NCBI GenBank assembly: GCA_015065085.1
Contig: SVQW01000014.1
Location: 1 to 61,438 of the forward strand
Origin: Oscillospiraceae bacterium
Lineage (GTDB): Bacteria; Bacillota; Clostridia; Oscillospirales; SIG627
Direction: 5' to 3'
Length of the DNA stretch: 61,438 bases
The notes beneath the pieces were generated by a model. The model was not told the DNA's origin, made no database searches, and saw only the letters and a program-made list of their open reading frames with translations. Position numbers and translations under genes: made by a program. Positions 54,612-61,438 of the stretch are shown here, piece by piece (within the stretch, counting starts at the first letter, position 1; every line of letters begins with the position of its first letter).

Positions 54612-55130
54612 TTATGATTTTTTCTTTTTAGTATCGTAAATTATCATTCCGGCTACATTCACTGCAAGTTGAACTGCGTGAGTCAAAAGCGGAGCATACG
54701 ACGGTTTCAGCAAATCATAGATAACAAGAAACAGCAGATTGAAAAGACTGCACAATCGATAATTTTTTCCGTTCTTCTGAACGATGGAAAGTACAAAAAG
54801 CATAGAGGTAGCTATAACAATAAGGTCTACAAGTTCCGAAAGAATAACAATATTTATAATAACAAAGGTTGCGGCGTACGCGACTATCAGCCACATCGGA
54901 AGCTTTTTTTCTTTGGATTCAAAAAAGTAGTTGATGATTGTGAATAACGATGCTATATAACCGGTCAACGCACCGTTGAGCGAGCCGGAGATAAGGTAGC
55001 TTGTAGACAAAAGCGCATTACCCAAAAACACGAGAATCAGAATAATTTTCATGTTTTTGCCTTTTATAAGAGACGATGCCAGCATAACTGCAAGCGCTAT
55101 GATGCTAAGTATGTAAGAAATTATTTCCAT
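54612..55130 (-). CDS. YgjV-family membrane protein (paralogue 2)
   Basis: A 172-residue hydrophobic protein with five or six membrane helices and a basic C-terminus (Asp-Thr-Lys-Lys-Lys-Lys). It is closely similar to the adjacent paralogue 3 along its whole length (Leu-Val-Phe-Leu-Gly-Asn, Ile-Ile-Asn-Tyr-Phe-Phe-Glu-Ser-Lys) and more distantly to the one at 42545. It has its own promoter. GGAGG lies before the ATG. Function unknown; see the finding on missing transporters. Confidence 0.75.
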   Translation of the reverse strand: MEIISYILSIIALAVMLASSLIKGKNMKIILILVFLGNALLSTSYLISGSLNGALTGYIASLFTIINYFFESKEKKLPMWLIVAYAATFVIINIVILSELVDLIVIATSMLFVLSIVQKNGKNYRLCSLFNLLFLVIYDLLKPSYAPLLTHAVQLAVNVAGMIIYDTKKKKS

Positions 55131-55169
55131 ATATCCTCCATGTTTTGTTTCTTATCGAGAACAGTGAGT

Positions 55170-55198
55170 ATTCTAACACATCCAAAGTAAAAAATCAA
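55170..55198 (-). promoter_or_regulatory. Promoter of YgjV paralogue 2
   Basis: On the minus strand TTGATT (55198-55193), a 17-bp spacer and TAGAAT (55175-55170) with an extended TG. Confidence 0.55.
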
Positions 55199-55274
55199 CT
55201 ATTATTGCAAATTTAAGCAAAATACAATATAACTTGGAAAATGAAGTGCGGGAATCCTGAACTTCATTTCGCTT

Positions 55275-55793
55275 TTATGCTTTTTTCTTTTTGGTATCGT
55301 GAATGATCATGCCAACCACATTGAATGCCAGCATTATCGCATGAGTAACCAGCGGTGCATAGGAGCCTTTGATTATATCATAGGATGACCACAGTATCAT
55401 ATTGATGAGCGTCCATATACGGTATTTTCTGCCGTTTTTCTGTCCGATGCACATTATGAACGTGAGAGAAGCGATAATAGCCATGATATCCACAAATTCT
55501 GTGAAAACCATAAGGTTTATAACCACAAATGCCGCAGAATATGCAATTATGAGCCAGATGGGGAGCTTCTTATTTTTGGATTCAAAAAAGTAATTGATGA
55601 TTGTTTGTGCCGCTCCTATGTAGCAGGACGCCGCGCCATTGGCATTTTGGTCTATAAGATAGCTTGTAGCCACCAGAGTATTGCCCAGAAATACCAAAAC
55701 AAGTATCTTGCGCATATTCTTTCCCTTCAAAAGGGATGCCGTTATCATACTTATGAGACCCGTAATGCTGAGAACAAATGAAAGAACTGCCAT
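55275..55793 (-). CDS. YgjV-family membrane protein (paralogue 3)
   Basis: A 172-residue protein identical in length and layout to paralogue 2, pointing to a tandem duplication. The membrane helices and the central Ile-Ile-Asn-Tyr-Phe-Phe-Glu-Ser-Lys are retained. AGGAGG precedes the ATG. The leader can form an 8-bp hairpin (55827-55834 with 55860-55867) near the expected transcription start. A 9-bp stem at 55239-55269 behind the gene may be a weak terminator. Confidence 0.75.
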   Translation of the reverse strand: MAVLSFVLSITGLISMITASLLKGKNMRKILVLVFLGNTLVATSYLIDQNANGAASCYIGAAQTIINYFFESKNKKLPIWLIIAYSAAFVVINLMVFTEFVDIMAIIASLTFIMCIGQKNGRKYRIWTLINMILWSSYDIIKGSYAPLVTHAIMLAFNVVGMIIHDTKKKKA

Positions 55794-55873
55794 TATTACC
55801 TCCTGCGATGTGACAATGATTAAAGCCGTGTGCCAAATTTATTAAATTTTCATTTACCGGGCACACGTCCGGT

Positions 55874-55902
55874 ATTATATCACAAAATGACATACAATGC
55901 AA
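55874..55902 (-). promoter_or_regulatory. Promoter of YgjV paralogue 3
   Basis: On the minus strand TTGCAT (55902-55897), a 17-bp spacer and TATAAT (55879-55874) with an extended TGA. Confidence 0.6.
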
Positions 55903-56017
55903 TACTTTGAAGCAAAAAAACGAATTATGTTTTTTTATGAATTTACAAAAACACGCTGTTCTGCATACCATAACTATACAGGAGTTCATCCTGACAAAAA
56001 ACAAAAGGAGGAAATCT

Positions 56018-56869
56018 ATGGCAACATTCTTTAACCAGGCAACCCTGTCATACAGCGGTGGAACTGTCAATTCAAATGTGACCTCAGGCGAAATAATTGA
56101 AGTTCTGTCCGCTTCAAAAACCGCCGTTACAGGCGAATACACCCAAGGCTCCGAAATCACATATGCAATAAATATAGCGAATTCCGGTGCATCTCCCATA
56201 AACGGTCTTACCGTCACCGACAATCTTGGTGAATACACTGCGGGGGCTTTAACACTGTACCCAATGGACTACATAAACGGATCAGTAAAATATTTTGCTG
56301 ACGGAATTTTGCAGCCCGCTCCCGCAGTAATCGCAGGTCCGCCTCTTGTAATCACAGGTATAAGCATACCCGCAAACGGAGTTGCAACAATTTTGTATAC
56401 AGCTGTTGTCAACAGCACCGCCTCTCCCCTTGCCGACGGAACAATACTTAACACCGCGGTCATAAGCGGAGCGGGTATTACCGACATCACAGTTAACGAA
56501 ACTGTTACATCCGACAATGCGCCCGACCTTACCATCGCAAAATCCGTATCCCCTGCCGTCGTTACCGAAAACGGACGGATAACATACACTTTTGTTATTC
56601 AGAATACCGGCAATACTCCTGCTGTGACAACCGACAACATAGTAATAACCGACACCTTTGACCCCATTCTGAGCGATATAAGTGTAACCTATAACGGCAC
56701 CGTTCTGACTGAACCCGACGGATACACATATAACCCGGCAACAGGAGACTTTGCCACCCAGCCCGGTGCAGTAACCGTCCCCGGGGCAACTTACACTCAG
56801 AATCCCGCAACCGGAATCTGGACTGTAACCCCAGGTGTAGCTACACTCACCGTAAGCGGAAATATCTGA
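56018..56869 (+). CDS. DUF11-repeat protein without signal peptide
   Basis: A 283-residue beta-rich protein of low complexity (Thr, Val, Asn, Gly), lacking Cys and nearly lacking Lys. Two DUF11-type repeats are visible (about 22-165 and 167-283), each with an Asn-Ser/Thr-Gly turn and Thr-Asp-x-Phe/Leu. The N-terminus is Met-Ala-Thr-Phe-Phe-Asn-Gln-Ala-Thr, with no signal peptide or anchor. Similar short DUF11 proteins occur in Clostridia; a spore or surface structural role is a guess. ATG at 56018 follows GGAGG by 6 nt; the frame upstream of it is not supported. Confidence 0.7.
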   Translation: MATFFNQATLSYSGGTVNSNVTSGEIIEVLSASKTAVTGEYTQGSEITYAINIANSGASPINGLTVTDNLGEYTAGALTLYPMDYINGSVKYFADGILQPAPAVIAGPPLVITGISIPANGVATILYTAVVNSTASPLADGTILNTAVISGAGITDITVNETVTSDNAPDLTIAKSVSPAVVTENGRITYTFVIQNTGNTPAVTTDNIVITDTFDPILSDISVTYNGTVLTEPDGYTYNPATGDFATQPGAVTVPGATYTQNPATGIWTVTPGVATLTVSGNI

Positions 56870-56900
56870 TTTTTTCGAGCTAAAAAGTTTTTTACGCAGC

Positions 56901-56940
56901 AAATCCCCGCTTTTTTTACATAAAAAGCGGGGATTTTTAA
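56901..56940. terminator. Terminator between DUF11 and DUF47 genes
   Basis: A 15-bp stem (56901-56915 with 56922-56936) rich in GC at its centre, with T runs on the plus-strand side. It serves the DUF11 gene and may serve the convergent phosphate operon. Confidence 0.8.
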
Positions 56941-56959
56941 CTTGGGAATTCTGCACATA

Positions 56960-57580
56960 TCAGGTGTTTTTCATGATAACAGAGCCGACACATTCACTTA
57001 CATGCTCGCAGGCATCGATGCATGCCTCGAAGCAATCAAACATTTCTCGCCATGCAATGGTAGTGAGCACATCGCCCGGGTTCACCATCAATTCGTGAAC
57101 AGAAGAAATATAAAGTCTGTCGCACTCCTCCTCCACATCGTTAAGCTCTACTATAAGTGAATGTATTTTTTTGGATTTTTTAAAGTTCTCAAATTCAGCC
57201 ATCATTTCACAAAGTATCTGACACGACTTCACTATATTCTCCGCAAAAACGATCGCCGACGGGTTAATTACGGTAATATTGTTCATATAAAGCTTTTGCA
57301 GTAAATCCTCTATGTTGTCAGTAACATTATCAAGGTCATTGCTCAGCAAATCCAGGTCCTCACGGTCAACGGGTGTAACAAATGCTTTCGCCAGCGCATC
57401 ACCCATTTCATGCTTTTTTGCGTCTGCGCCATGCTCGATTTCGTGCATTTCCTTAAGCATGTCACCAAGGTTATCGGGATTATAATTTTTAAGACAGTCC
57501 AGCAGATAGTCTGCTGCTTTCTTTGAAAGCGTCACACACTCCAAAAAATTTTCAAAATAAAACTTATCACCTTTTGCCAT
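56960..57580 (-). CDS. DUF47 (PhoU-like) Pit accessory protein
   Basis: A 206-residue all-helical protein with the PhoU-like DUF47 signature: early Phe-x-Phe-Glu, then His-Glu-Ile-Glu-His-x-Ala-Asp and Asp-Arg-Glu-Asp. It is encoded 18 nt after the Pit transporter, the usual pairing, and probably modulates phosphate uptake. The ATG at 57580 has GAAAGG upstream; a TTG at 57598 would overlap the end region of the transporter gene. Confidence 0.85.
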   Translation of the reverse strand: MAKGDKFYFENFLECVTLSKKAADYLLDCLKNYNPDNLGDMLKEMHEIEHGADAKKHEMGDALAKAFVTPVDREDLDLLSNDLDNVTDNIEDLLQKLYMNNITVINPSAIVFAENIVKSCQILCEMMAEFENFKKSKKIHSLIVELNDVEEECDRLYISSVHELMVNPGDVLTTIAWREMFDCFEACIDACEHVSECVGSVIMKNT

Positions 57581-57598
57581 TTTATAACTTCCTTTCAA

Positions 57599-58651
57599 TT
57601 ACGTGAATAACATCATAAATATTTTAGTCATAACAAAACCCACAAGCCCACATCCGGGGAAGGTAAGTACCCATGTAAGCACCATTTCCTTTACAACACC
57701 GAAGTTGATTGCGGAAACTCTTTTAACGGCACCCACACCCATGATCGATGTAGTTTTAGCATGAGTGGTAGAAACAGGAAGACTAAACACAGAACAGAAC
57801 AACAATGACAATGCCGCAGCTATATCAGCTGAAAATCCCTGGTATTTTTCAAGCTTTACCATATCCATACCAACAGATTTAATGATTTTCTTGCCACCCA
57901 TCGCCGTGCCCAGTGCCATGACAACCGAGCATATAATCATAAGCCATACTGGAATGCTTATATCTGACGGTAGCGCCTGATCCTTGGACATATATACACA
58001 AAGGAGTATAACGCCCATAAATTTCTGCCCGTCCTGAGCGCCGTGCATAAACGCCATGGCGGCGGCACCGCCGATCTGTGCTCCGCGGAAAAACGGTTCT
58101 GTTTTACAACGGTTTGCCTTATAAAAAATCAAAGAAACAAGCTTACACACAAGCCAGCCCAGTCCAAATCCGAGAACAACGGAAATTCCTATACCGTAAA
58201 TTACCTTTATCCACTCAGCACCGTTTACACCCTCAAAGCTGCCGCGAAGAGCTATTGCACTTCCCGTAAGTCCTGCAATAAGCGCATGACTTTCACTGGT
58301 GGGAATTCCGAACACCCACGCCAATGTAGCCCATAGAACGATAGCGAACAGTGCCGCGCTGAGAGCTATTATTGCCTTGTCGGGGTCGGAGCCGAAATCA
58401 ACCATCTTTGTAATGGTTTCCGCAACAGTGGCATTGAGCAGTGTCATTACAAAGACACCCAGGAAATTGAACACTGCTGCCATGATAACAGCCAGGCGCG
58501 GAGACATACATCTTGTAACCACGCATGTTGCTATTGCGTTTGGGGCATCCGTCCAACCATTTACAAGTATAACACCAAGTGTAAGTGTTACTGCAATAAG
58601 CAAAAGCGGATTGTTGGTCATCTGAAGCCAAAATGATAAAACTGAATCCAT
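57599..58651 (-). CDS. pit: PiT-family inorganic phosphate transporter
   Basis: A 350-residue transporter with about ten membrane helices and both PiT signatures: Gly-Trp-Thr-Asp-Ala-Pro-Asn-Ala near residue 32 and His-Gly-Ala-Gln-Asp-Gly-Gln near residue 204. It carries metal-phosphate with protons. It heads the two-gene operon with DUF47. Confidence 0.9.
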   Translation of the reverse strand: MDSVLSFWLQMTNNPLLLIAVTLTLGVILVNGWTDAPNAIATCVVTRCMSPRLAVIMAAVFNFLGVFVMTLLNATVAETITKMVDFGSDPDKAIIALSAALFAIVLWATLAWVFGIPTSESHALIAGLTGSAIALRGSFEGVNGAEWIKVIYGIGISVVLGFGLGWLVCKLVSLIFYKANRCKTEPFFRGAQIGGAAAMAFMHGAQDGQKFMGVILLCVYMSKDQALPSDISIPVWLMIICSVVMALGTAMGGKKIIKSVGMDMVKLEKYQGFSADIAAALSLLFCSVFSLPVSTTHAKTTSIMGVGAVKRVSAINFGVVKEMVLTWVLTFPGCGLVGFVMTKIFMMLFT

Positions 58652-58686
58652 ATATAACCTCTTTCGATTGTAGCTTTGTCCGATAC

Positions 58687-58715
58687 ATTATAACACTTTT
58701 TCAGACACAATTCAA
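58687..58715 (-). promoter_or_regulatory. Promoter of the pit-DUF47 operon
   Basis: On the minus strand TTGAAT (58715-58710), a 17-bp spacer and TATAAT (58692-58687) with an extended TGT. I see no PhoB-like repeats nearby. Confidence 0.65.
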
Positions 58716-58763
58716 GTTATTTTACTTAAGTTTTACACCATATACCAACCATAAACAGAAAAA

Positions 58764-58950
58764 GCGCATCTGTATTTCAGATGTGTTTTTTGGGGTATGA
58801 GCTGTACGAAAAAGCTGTTTTTATCGGTTTTGCGTGTGACCGGACTATCGCATTTTAGCTGAATATCGGCAATTGCCGATGTGAAGTGAACCTCACGCGC
58901 CAAAGGTGCACCTGATTGAAAACCCGACAAGTCGGAACTTGTCGGGTTTT
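58764..58950. repeat. Cluster of palindromes and terminator-like hairpins
   Basis: This gap of about 450 bp between divergent genes holds a hairpin followed by T6 (stem 58767-58772 with 58778-58783), a perfect 16-bp palindrome (58865-58880), a perfect 10-bp palindrome (58904-58913) and a 14-bp stem followed by T (58919-58932 with 58937-58950). No gene is supported. It may be a non-coding repeat element or a small RNA gene with its own terminator. Confidence 0.45.
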
Positions 58951-59035
58951 ATGGCACTAACGGTCAATTTTCACACGAACAAATCTGCAGTGCAAAGTGC
59001 AAAAAATTATTTCACAGTGAACTTTTATTATCCTA

Positions 59036-59064
59036 TTGACATTTTCACAAAAATATAGTATAAT
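59036..59064 (+). promoter_or_regulatory. Consensus promoter of the AbrB-GT1 operon
   Basis: TTGACA (59036-59041), a 17-bp spacer and TATAAT (59059-59064), a full consensus. The direct repeat TAATCAT at 59061-59067 and 59074-59080 overlaps the -10 box and start site and could be an operator. Confidence 0.8.
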
Positions 59065-59097
59065 CATTCATACTAATCATACAAAGGAGAACTGGCT

Positions 59098-59307
59098 ATG
59101 AATATACACGAAGGTAAATATGCATGGATGGTCAAAATAGGAGAAAAGGGACAGTTTGTTATCCCTAAAGAAGCAAGAGAAATGTTTGATTTTCAGCCGG
59201 GAGATGAGATTTTGGTTCTCGGTGACACCAACCGAGGAATTGCAATTCTTCCCAAAGCAAAACAACAAGATACTATCAAACAAGTTTTTTCTAAAATAGA
59301 GGAATAA
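59098..59307 (+). CDS. AbrB/SpoVT-type DNA-binding protein
   Basis: A 69-residue protein made of one swapped-hairpin AbrB domain (about 10-53): Lys-Gly-Gln-Phe-Val-Ile-Pro-Lys-Glu-Ala-Arg and Pro-Gly-Asp-Glu-Ile-Leu-Val. The short helical tail could aid dimerisation. It probably represses its own strong promoter. It is co-transcribed with the GT1 gene 3 nt downstream; AAGGAGA is upstream of its ATG. Confidence 0.85.
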   Translation: MNIHEGKYAWMVKIGEKGQFVIPKEAREMFDFQPGDEILVLGDTNRGIAILPKAKQQDTIKQVFSKIEE

Positions 59308-59310
59308 AAT

Positions 59311-60489
59311 ATGAGTAAAATAGTTTTCTTTTGTATTCCCGCGCATGGACATACTAACCCCACTCTTGGTGTTGTCAAGGAACTCGTTTCTCGCGGGCAC
59401 AAGGTATGGTATTATTCATATAACATTATGCGTGAAAAAATCGAGTCGGCAGGTGCAACATTTATATCCTGCGATGATTATGATACGGAGCAAAACTTAA
59501 GTGCCAAAGACGCTACCCGTGTAGGAAAAGACCTGTCATTCTCTACAAAGATACTGGTAGACACCACATTGGCTCTTGATGACAAGGTTTGTGAGGAAAT
59601 GTCAGAGCTTAAGCCTGACTTAATTGTTGCAGATTCTATGGCATTATGGGGAAAAGTCGTTGCACTAAAGCTTGGTATTCCTTTTGTTTCATCAACAACA
59701 ACCTTTGCATTTAATAAGCATTCAGCAAAGATTATGAAACAAGGTCTTGGAGATTTGTTAAAGATGCTTTTCGCTATGCCAAAAACATCTAAACAAGTCA
59801 AAAGACTAAGGGATAAAGGGTATCCCGTAAATAGTATTCTTGATATTATCGGCAATGACGATAGCACACATACTATTGTATATACTTCTCCTGAAATTCA
59901 ACCTTGTTCAGAGACTTTTTCGGAAAAGTACGCATTTGTCGGACCTTCAATTCGCCCTGCAACAGAGAAAATAGAAAAAAAGATGGATAAACTTATTTAT
60001 ATATCCATGGGAACTGTAAATAATGATATGATGGCTTTTTACAAAAGCTGTATATCAGCTTTAACAAATACAGATTATCAGGTAATAATGTCTGTAGGTA
60101 ATTTAGTGTCTGTCGAGGAGTTTGGAGAGTTACCGGAAAACATATCAATTTATTCATATGTTGACCAAATTGCCGTTTTGGAAAAAGCAGATGTCTTTGT
60201 ATCACACTGCGGAATGAACAGTGTCAATGAAAGTTTATATTTTGAAGTTCCACTCGTTATGCTACCACAAACATCGGAGCAAAAAGGTGTTGCCGAGCGA
60301 GTCAATCAGCTTGGCGCAGGAATAAAAATCGATAAATCAGACAAAGCATCCATTTTGAGTGCAATAAATAAAATACTTAATGATGGTATGTATAAGCAAA
60401 ATGCCAAAAAGATTTCAGATGGATTAAAAAACTCTTCGGGTGCAAAAGGCGCTGCAGACAAAATTATACAGGTTTGTGAAAGTAATTAG
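59311..60489 (+). CDS. GT1-family (MGT-like) glycosyltransferase
   Basis: A 392-residue GT-B enzyme of the macrolide-glycosyltransferase type: Pro-Ala-His-Gly-His-Thr-Asn-Pro-Thr at the N-terminus and His-Cys-Gly-Met-Asn-Ser-x-x-Glu-Ser in the donor site near residue 301. Such enzymes use UDP-sugars to glycosylate small hydrophobic molecules, including antibiotics and lipids; the acceptor here is unknown. Pairing with an AbrB-like regulator suggests growth-phase or stress control. Confidence 0.85.
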   Translation: MSKIVFFCIPAHGHTNPTLGVVKELVSRGHKVWYYSYNIMREKIESAGATFISCDDYDTEQNLSAKDATRVGKDLSFSTKILVDTTLALDDKVCEEMSELKPDLIVADSMALWGKVVALKLGIPFVSSTTTFAFNKHSAKIMKQGLGDLLKMLFAMPKTSKQVKRLRDKGYPVNSILDIIGNDDSTHTIVYTSPEIQPCSETFSEKYAFVGPSIRPATEKIEKKMDKLIYISMGTVNNDMMAFYKSCISALTNTDYQVIMSVGNLVSVEEFGELPENISIYSYVDQIAVLEKADVFVSHCGMNSVNESLYFEVPLVMLPQTSEQKGVAERVNQLGAGIKIDKSDKASILSAINKILNDGMYKQNAKKISDGLKNSSGAKGAADKIIQVCESN

Positions 60490-60510
60490 TCCATCGAACT
60501 TAACAGCGAA

Positions 60511-60562
60511 CAAAATGCACCTCTCGTTTCACTACAAAACTTTTCTCGGTGCATTTTTGTTT
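60511..60562 (+). terminator. Terminator of the AbrB-GT1 operon
   Basis: An 11-bp stem (60511-60521 with 60548-60558, one extra T) with a 26-nt loop, then a T-rich run. Confidence 0.6.
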
Positions 60563-60683
60563 AGAAAAGTTTCGTAGTGATTTATGAGTGATAACAGACA
60601 TTAAAAAATTATTTTTTACCCATTATACAATTCAATAAAAACTTTACTTTTATATAAATCCCTTTATTTCTGCGGTTTTGAGC

Positions 60684-60720
60684 AAAAAAACAAGCGTAAC
60701 TTTGTATCAAAGTTACGCTT
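60684..60720 (-). terminator. Minus-strand terminator downstream of the tRNA fragment
   Basis: A perfect 12-bp stem (60692-60703 with 60709-60720) followed on the minus strand by T7. It is well placed as the original terminator of a minus-strand tRNA gene whose 3' end remains at 60826. Confidence 0.75.
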
Positions 60721-60825
60721 ATTCTATGGTGCGAGTGTTCATAACGTGTAAAACTCGGACGCGAGAACAAAAATACAAAATAGAAAAGAACCTCGTACGC
60801 GATAATGCGTGTCGAAGCTCTCGAC

Positions 60826-60870
60826 TGGCAGGGGTAGAAGGACTCGAACCCTCAAGAACGGTTTTGGAGG
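60826..60870 (-). pseudogene. 3' fragment of tRNA-Trp, likely integration site
   Basis: Read on the minus strand, 60870-60826 gives an anticodon loop with CCA, a variable loop, a complete T arm with TTCGAGT loop and an acceptor 3' strand ending in an encoded CCA. The 5' half does not follow: the sequence beyond 60870 cannot pair to form the anticodon stem, D arm or acceptor. A break in the anticodon loop is typical of tyrosine-integrase attachment. By geometry the element would extend to the right, with an intact tRNA at its far end, outside the window. The remaining non-coding sequence to 61116 holds three TTGATGC repeats and no clear gene. Confidence 0.7.
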
Positions 60871-61116
60871 TCATGTCAAATTAAAAAGACCGTCAAAATT
60901 GTTCCCACCGCTCCGCCGTTTGTGCTACTTGCTCTTTTGAACCTTATGCCGTTTGATGCTTTATTGATGCTATTGAAAAACCTCTGCAAATTTGATGCCC
61001 AACAAAAACTATATCAAAAAATGATACACCTTAAACAAAGAAAAAACAGCTTTTTCGAATAATATACCTTAAATTGCTAAAAATAAAGATAGAATATTGC
61101 AATTGGAGGTAATAAT

Positions 61117-61438
61117 ATGTTTAAACATGAAAAAATGCTTTTTCATCCGGTAGAAGTTGAAAGACAAAATCCACAGTACGCCGTACTGCTCCAGGAACAA
61201 CTCGGCGGCGGAAATGGTGAACTGAAAGCAGCTATGCAATATATGTCGCAGAGTTTTCGTATCAAGGATCCCGAAATTAAGGATTTATTTTTGGATATAG
61301 CTGCAGAAGAACTTGGACATATGGAAATGGTTGCACAAACCATCAATTTACTCAACGGTCATGATGTAGATGCAACTAAGGTACAAGCAGGCGAAATACA
61401 ATCCCATGTTCTTTTGGGACTTAATCCCGGTCTTATAA
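61117..61438 (+). CDS. Manganese catalase / CotJC-like protein, partial
   Basis: The first 107 residues of a ferritin-like protein; the frame is open at the right edge. Gln-Leu-Gly-Gly-Gly-Asn-Gly-Glu-Leu-Lys-Ala-Ala-Met and Glu-Glu-Leu-Gly-His-Met-Glu carry the Glu and His metal ligands of manganese catalase and the CotJC spore-coat catalase. It would detoxify hydrogen peroxide, possibly in spores. GGAGG lies 8 nt before the ATG. It stands to the right of the tRNA fragment, so it could belong to an integrated element. Confidence 0.85.
   Translation, partial: MFKHEKMLFHPVEVERQNPQYAVLLQEQLGGGNGELKAAMQYMSQSFRIKDPEIKDLFLDIAAEELGHMEMVAQTINLLNGHDVDATKVQAGEIQSHVLLGLNPGLI

Noticed and set aside
55891..55898. 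CATACAAT, a match to the sporulation sigma-E -10 box upstream of the DUF11 gene
   Set aside because: No matching -35 box was found at the right distance, and the bases are explained by the divergent YgjV promoter.
58733..58930. 65-codon minus-strand frame between pit and the AbrB gene
   Set aside because: It covers palindromes and terminator-like stems and has no ribosome site, so it is probably non-coding.
60678..60884. 68-codon plus-strand frame over the tRNA fragment
   Set aside because: The C-terminal part is the antisense translation of a tRNA 3' half, a common annotation artefact.

Overview
The window reads as a chromosomal stretch of an anaerobic, low-to-mid GC Clostridia (Firmicutes), probably a gut bacterium of the Oscillospirales or a related order. 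This rests on gene content: Gram-positive-type ribosome binding sites, many extended -10 promoters, AraC-regulated sugar loci, GH36/GH42 enzymes, a Pit/DUF47 phosphate pair, an AbrB/SpoVT regulator and a CotJC-like manganese catalase. The genus is not determinable by eye.

Region 1 (1-20581) is one long plus-strand exopolysaccharide (EPS) operon behind a good promoter at 347-375. Its 18 genes cover a GtrA-like protein, acetyltransferase, Wzx flippase, GT32, GtrII-like transferase, YdjC deacetylase, initiating phosphoglycosyl transferase, GT4, membrane metallophosphatase, two polysaccharide co-polymerase-like proteins, Wzy polymerase, GT4, three GT2s, a GGDEF-EAL protein and a GtrB-like transferase. 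There is no Wzd/Wze-type tyrosine kinase. Instead one co-polymerase is fused to a degenerate GGDEF domain, and a membrane protein with an intact-looking EAL domain lies in the same operon. This is the most system-like novelty in the window: EPS chain-length control tied to nucleotide-second-messenger domains.

Region 2 (20582-54531) is a carbohydrate catabolism island made of five small AraC-controlled units: (a) DUF5107-TPR, aldose epimerase, GH36 and a clan GH-A hydrolase; (b) two MDR dehydrogenases, a metallo-beta-lactamase-fold hydrolase, a Gfo/Idh/MocA oxidoreductase and a 2263-residue secreted metallophosphoesterase; (c) a YgjV-family membrane protein and a beta-propeller; (d) a sialidase-fold protein and an HpcH/HpaI aldolase; (e) a D-lyxose isomerase-like cupin and GH42. 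A DUF4450-like protein of 1093 residues stands between (d) and (e). Two of the divergent AraC intergenic regions carry near-perfect 12-nt direct repeats exactly 21 bp apart, the spacing of AraC half-sites. No ABC, PTS, MFS or SSS sugar transporter is present, although the hydrolases lack signal peptides. The only candidate permeases are three YgjV-family paralogues.

Region 3 (54532-61438) holds two tandem YgjV paralogues, a DUF11-repeat protein without signal peptide, a Pit phosphate transporter with its DUF47 partner, an AbrB-like regulator with a GT1 glycosyltransferase, a 3' tRNA-Trp fragment that looks like an integration site, and the start of a manganese catalase running off the right edge. 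No rRNA, complete tRNA, insertion sequence or CRISPR array was seen. All calls come from reading the sequence; no database search was possible.
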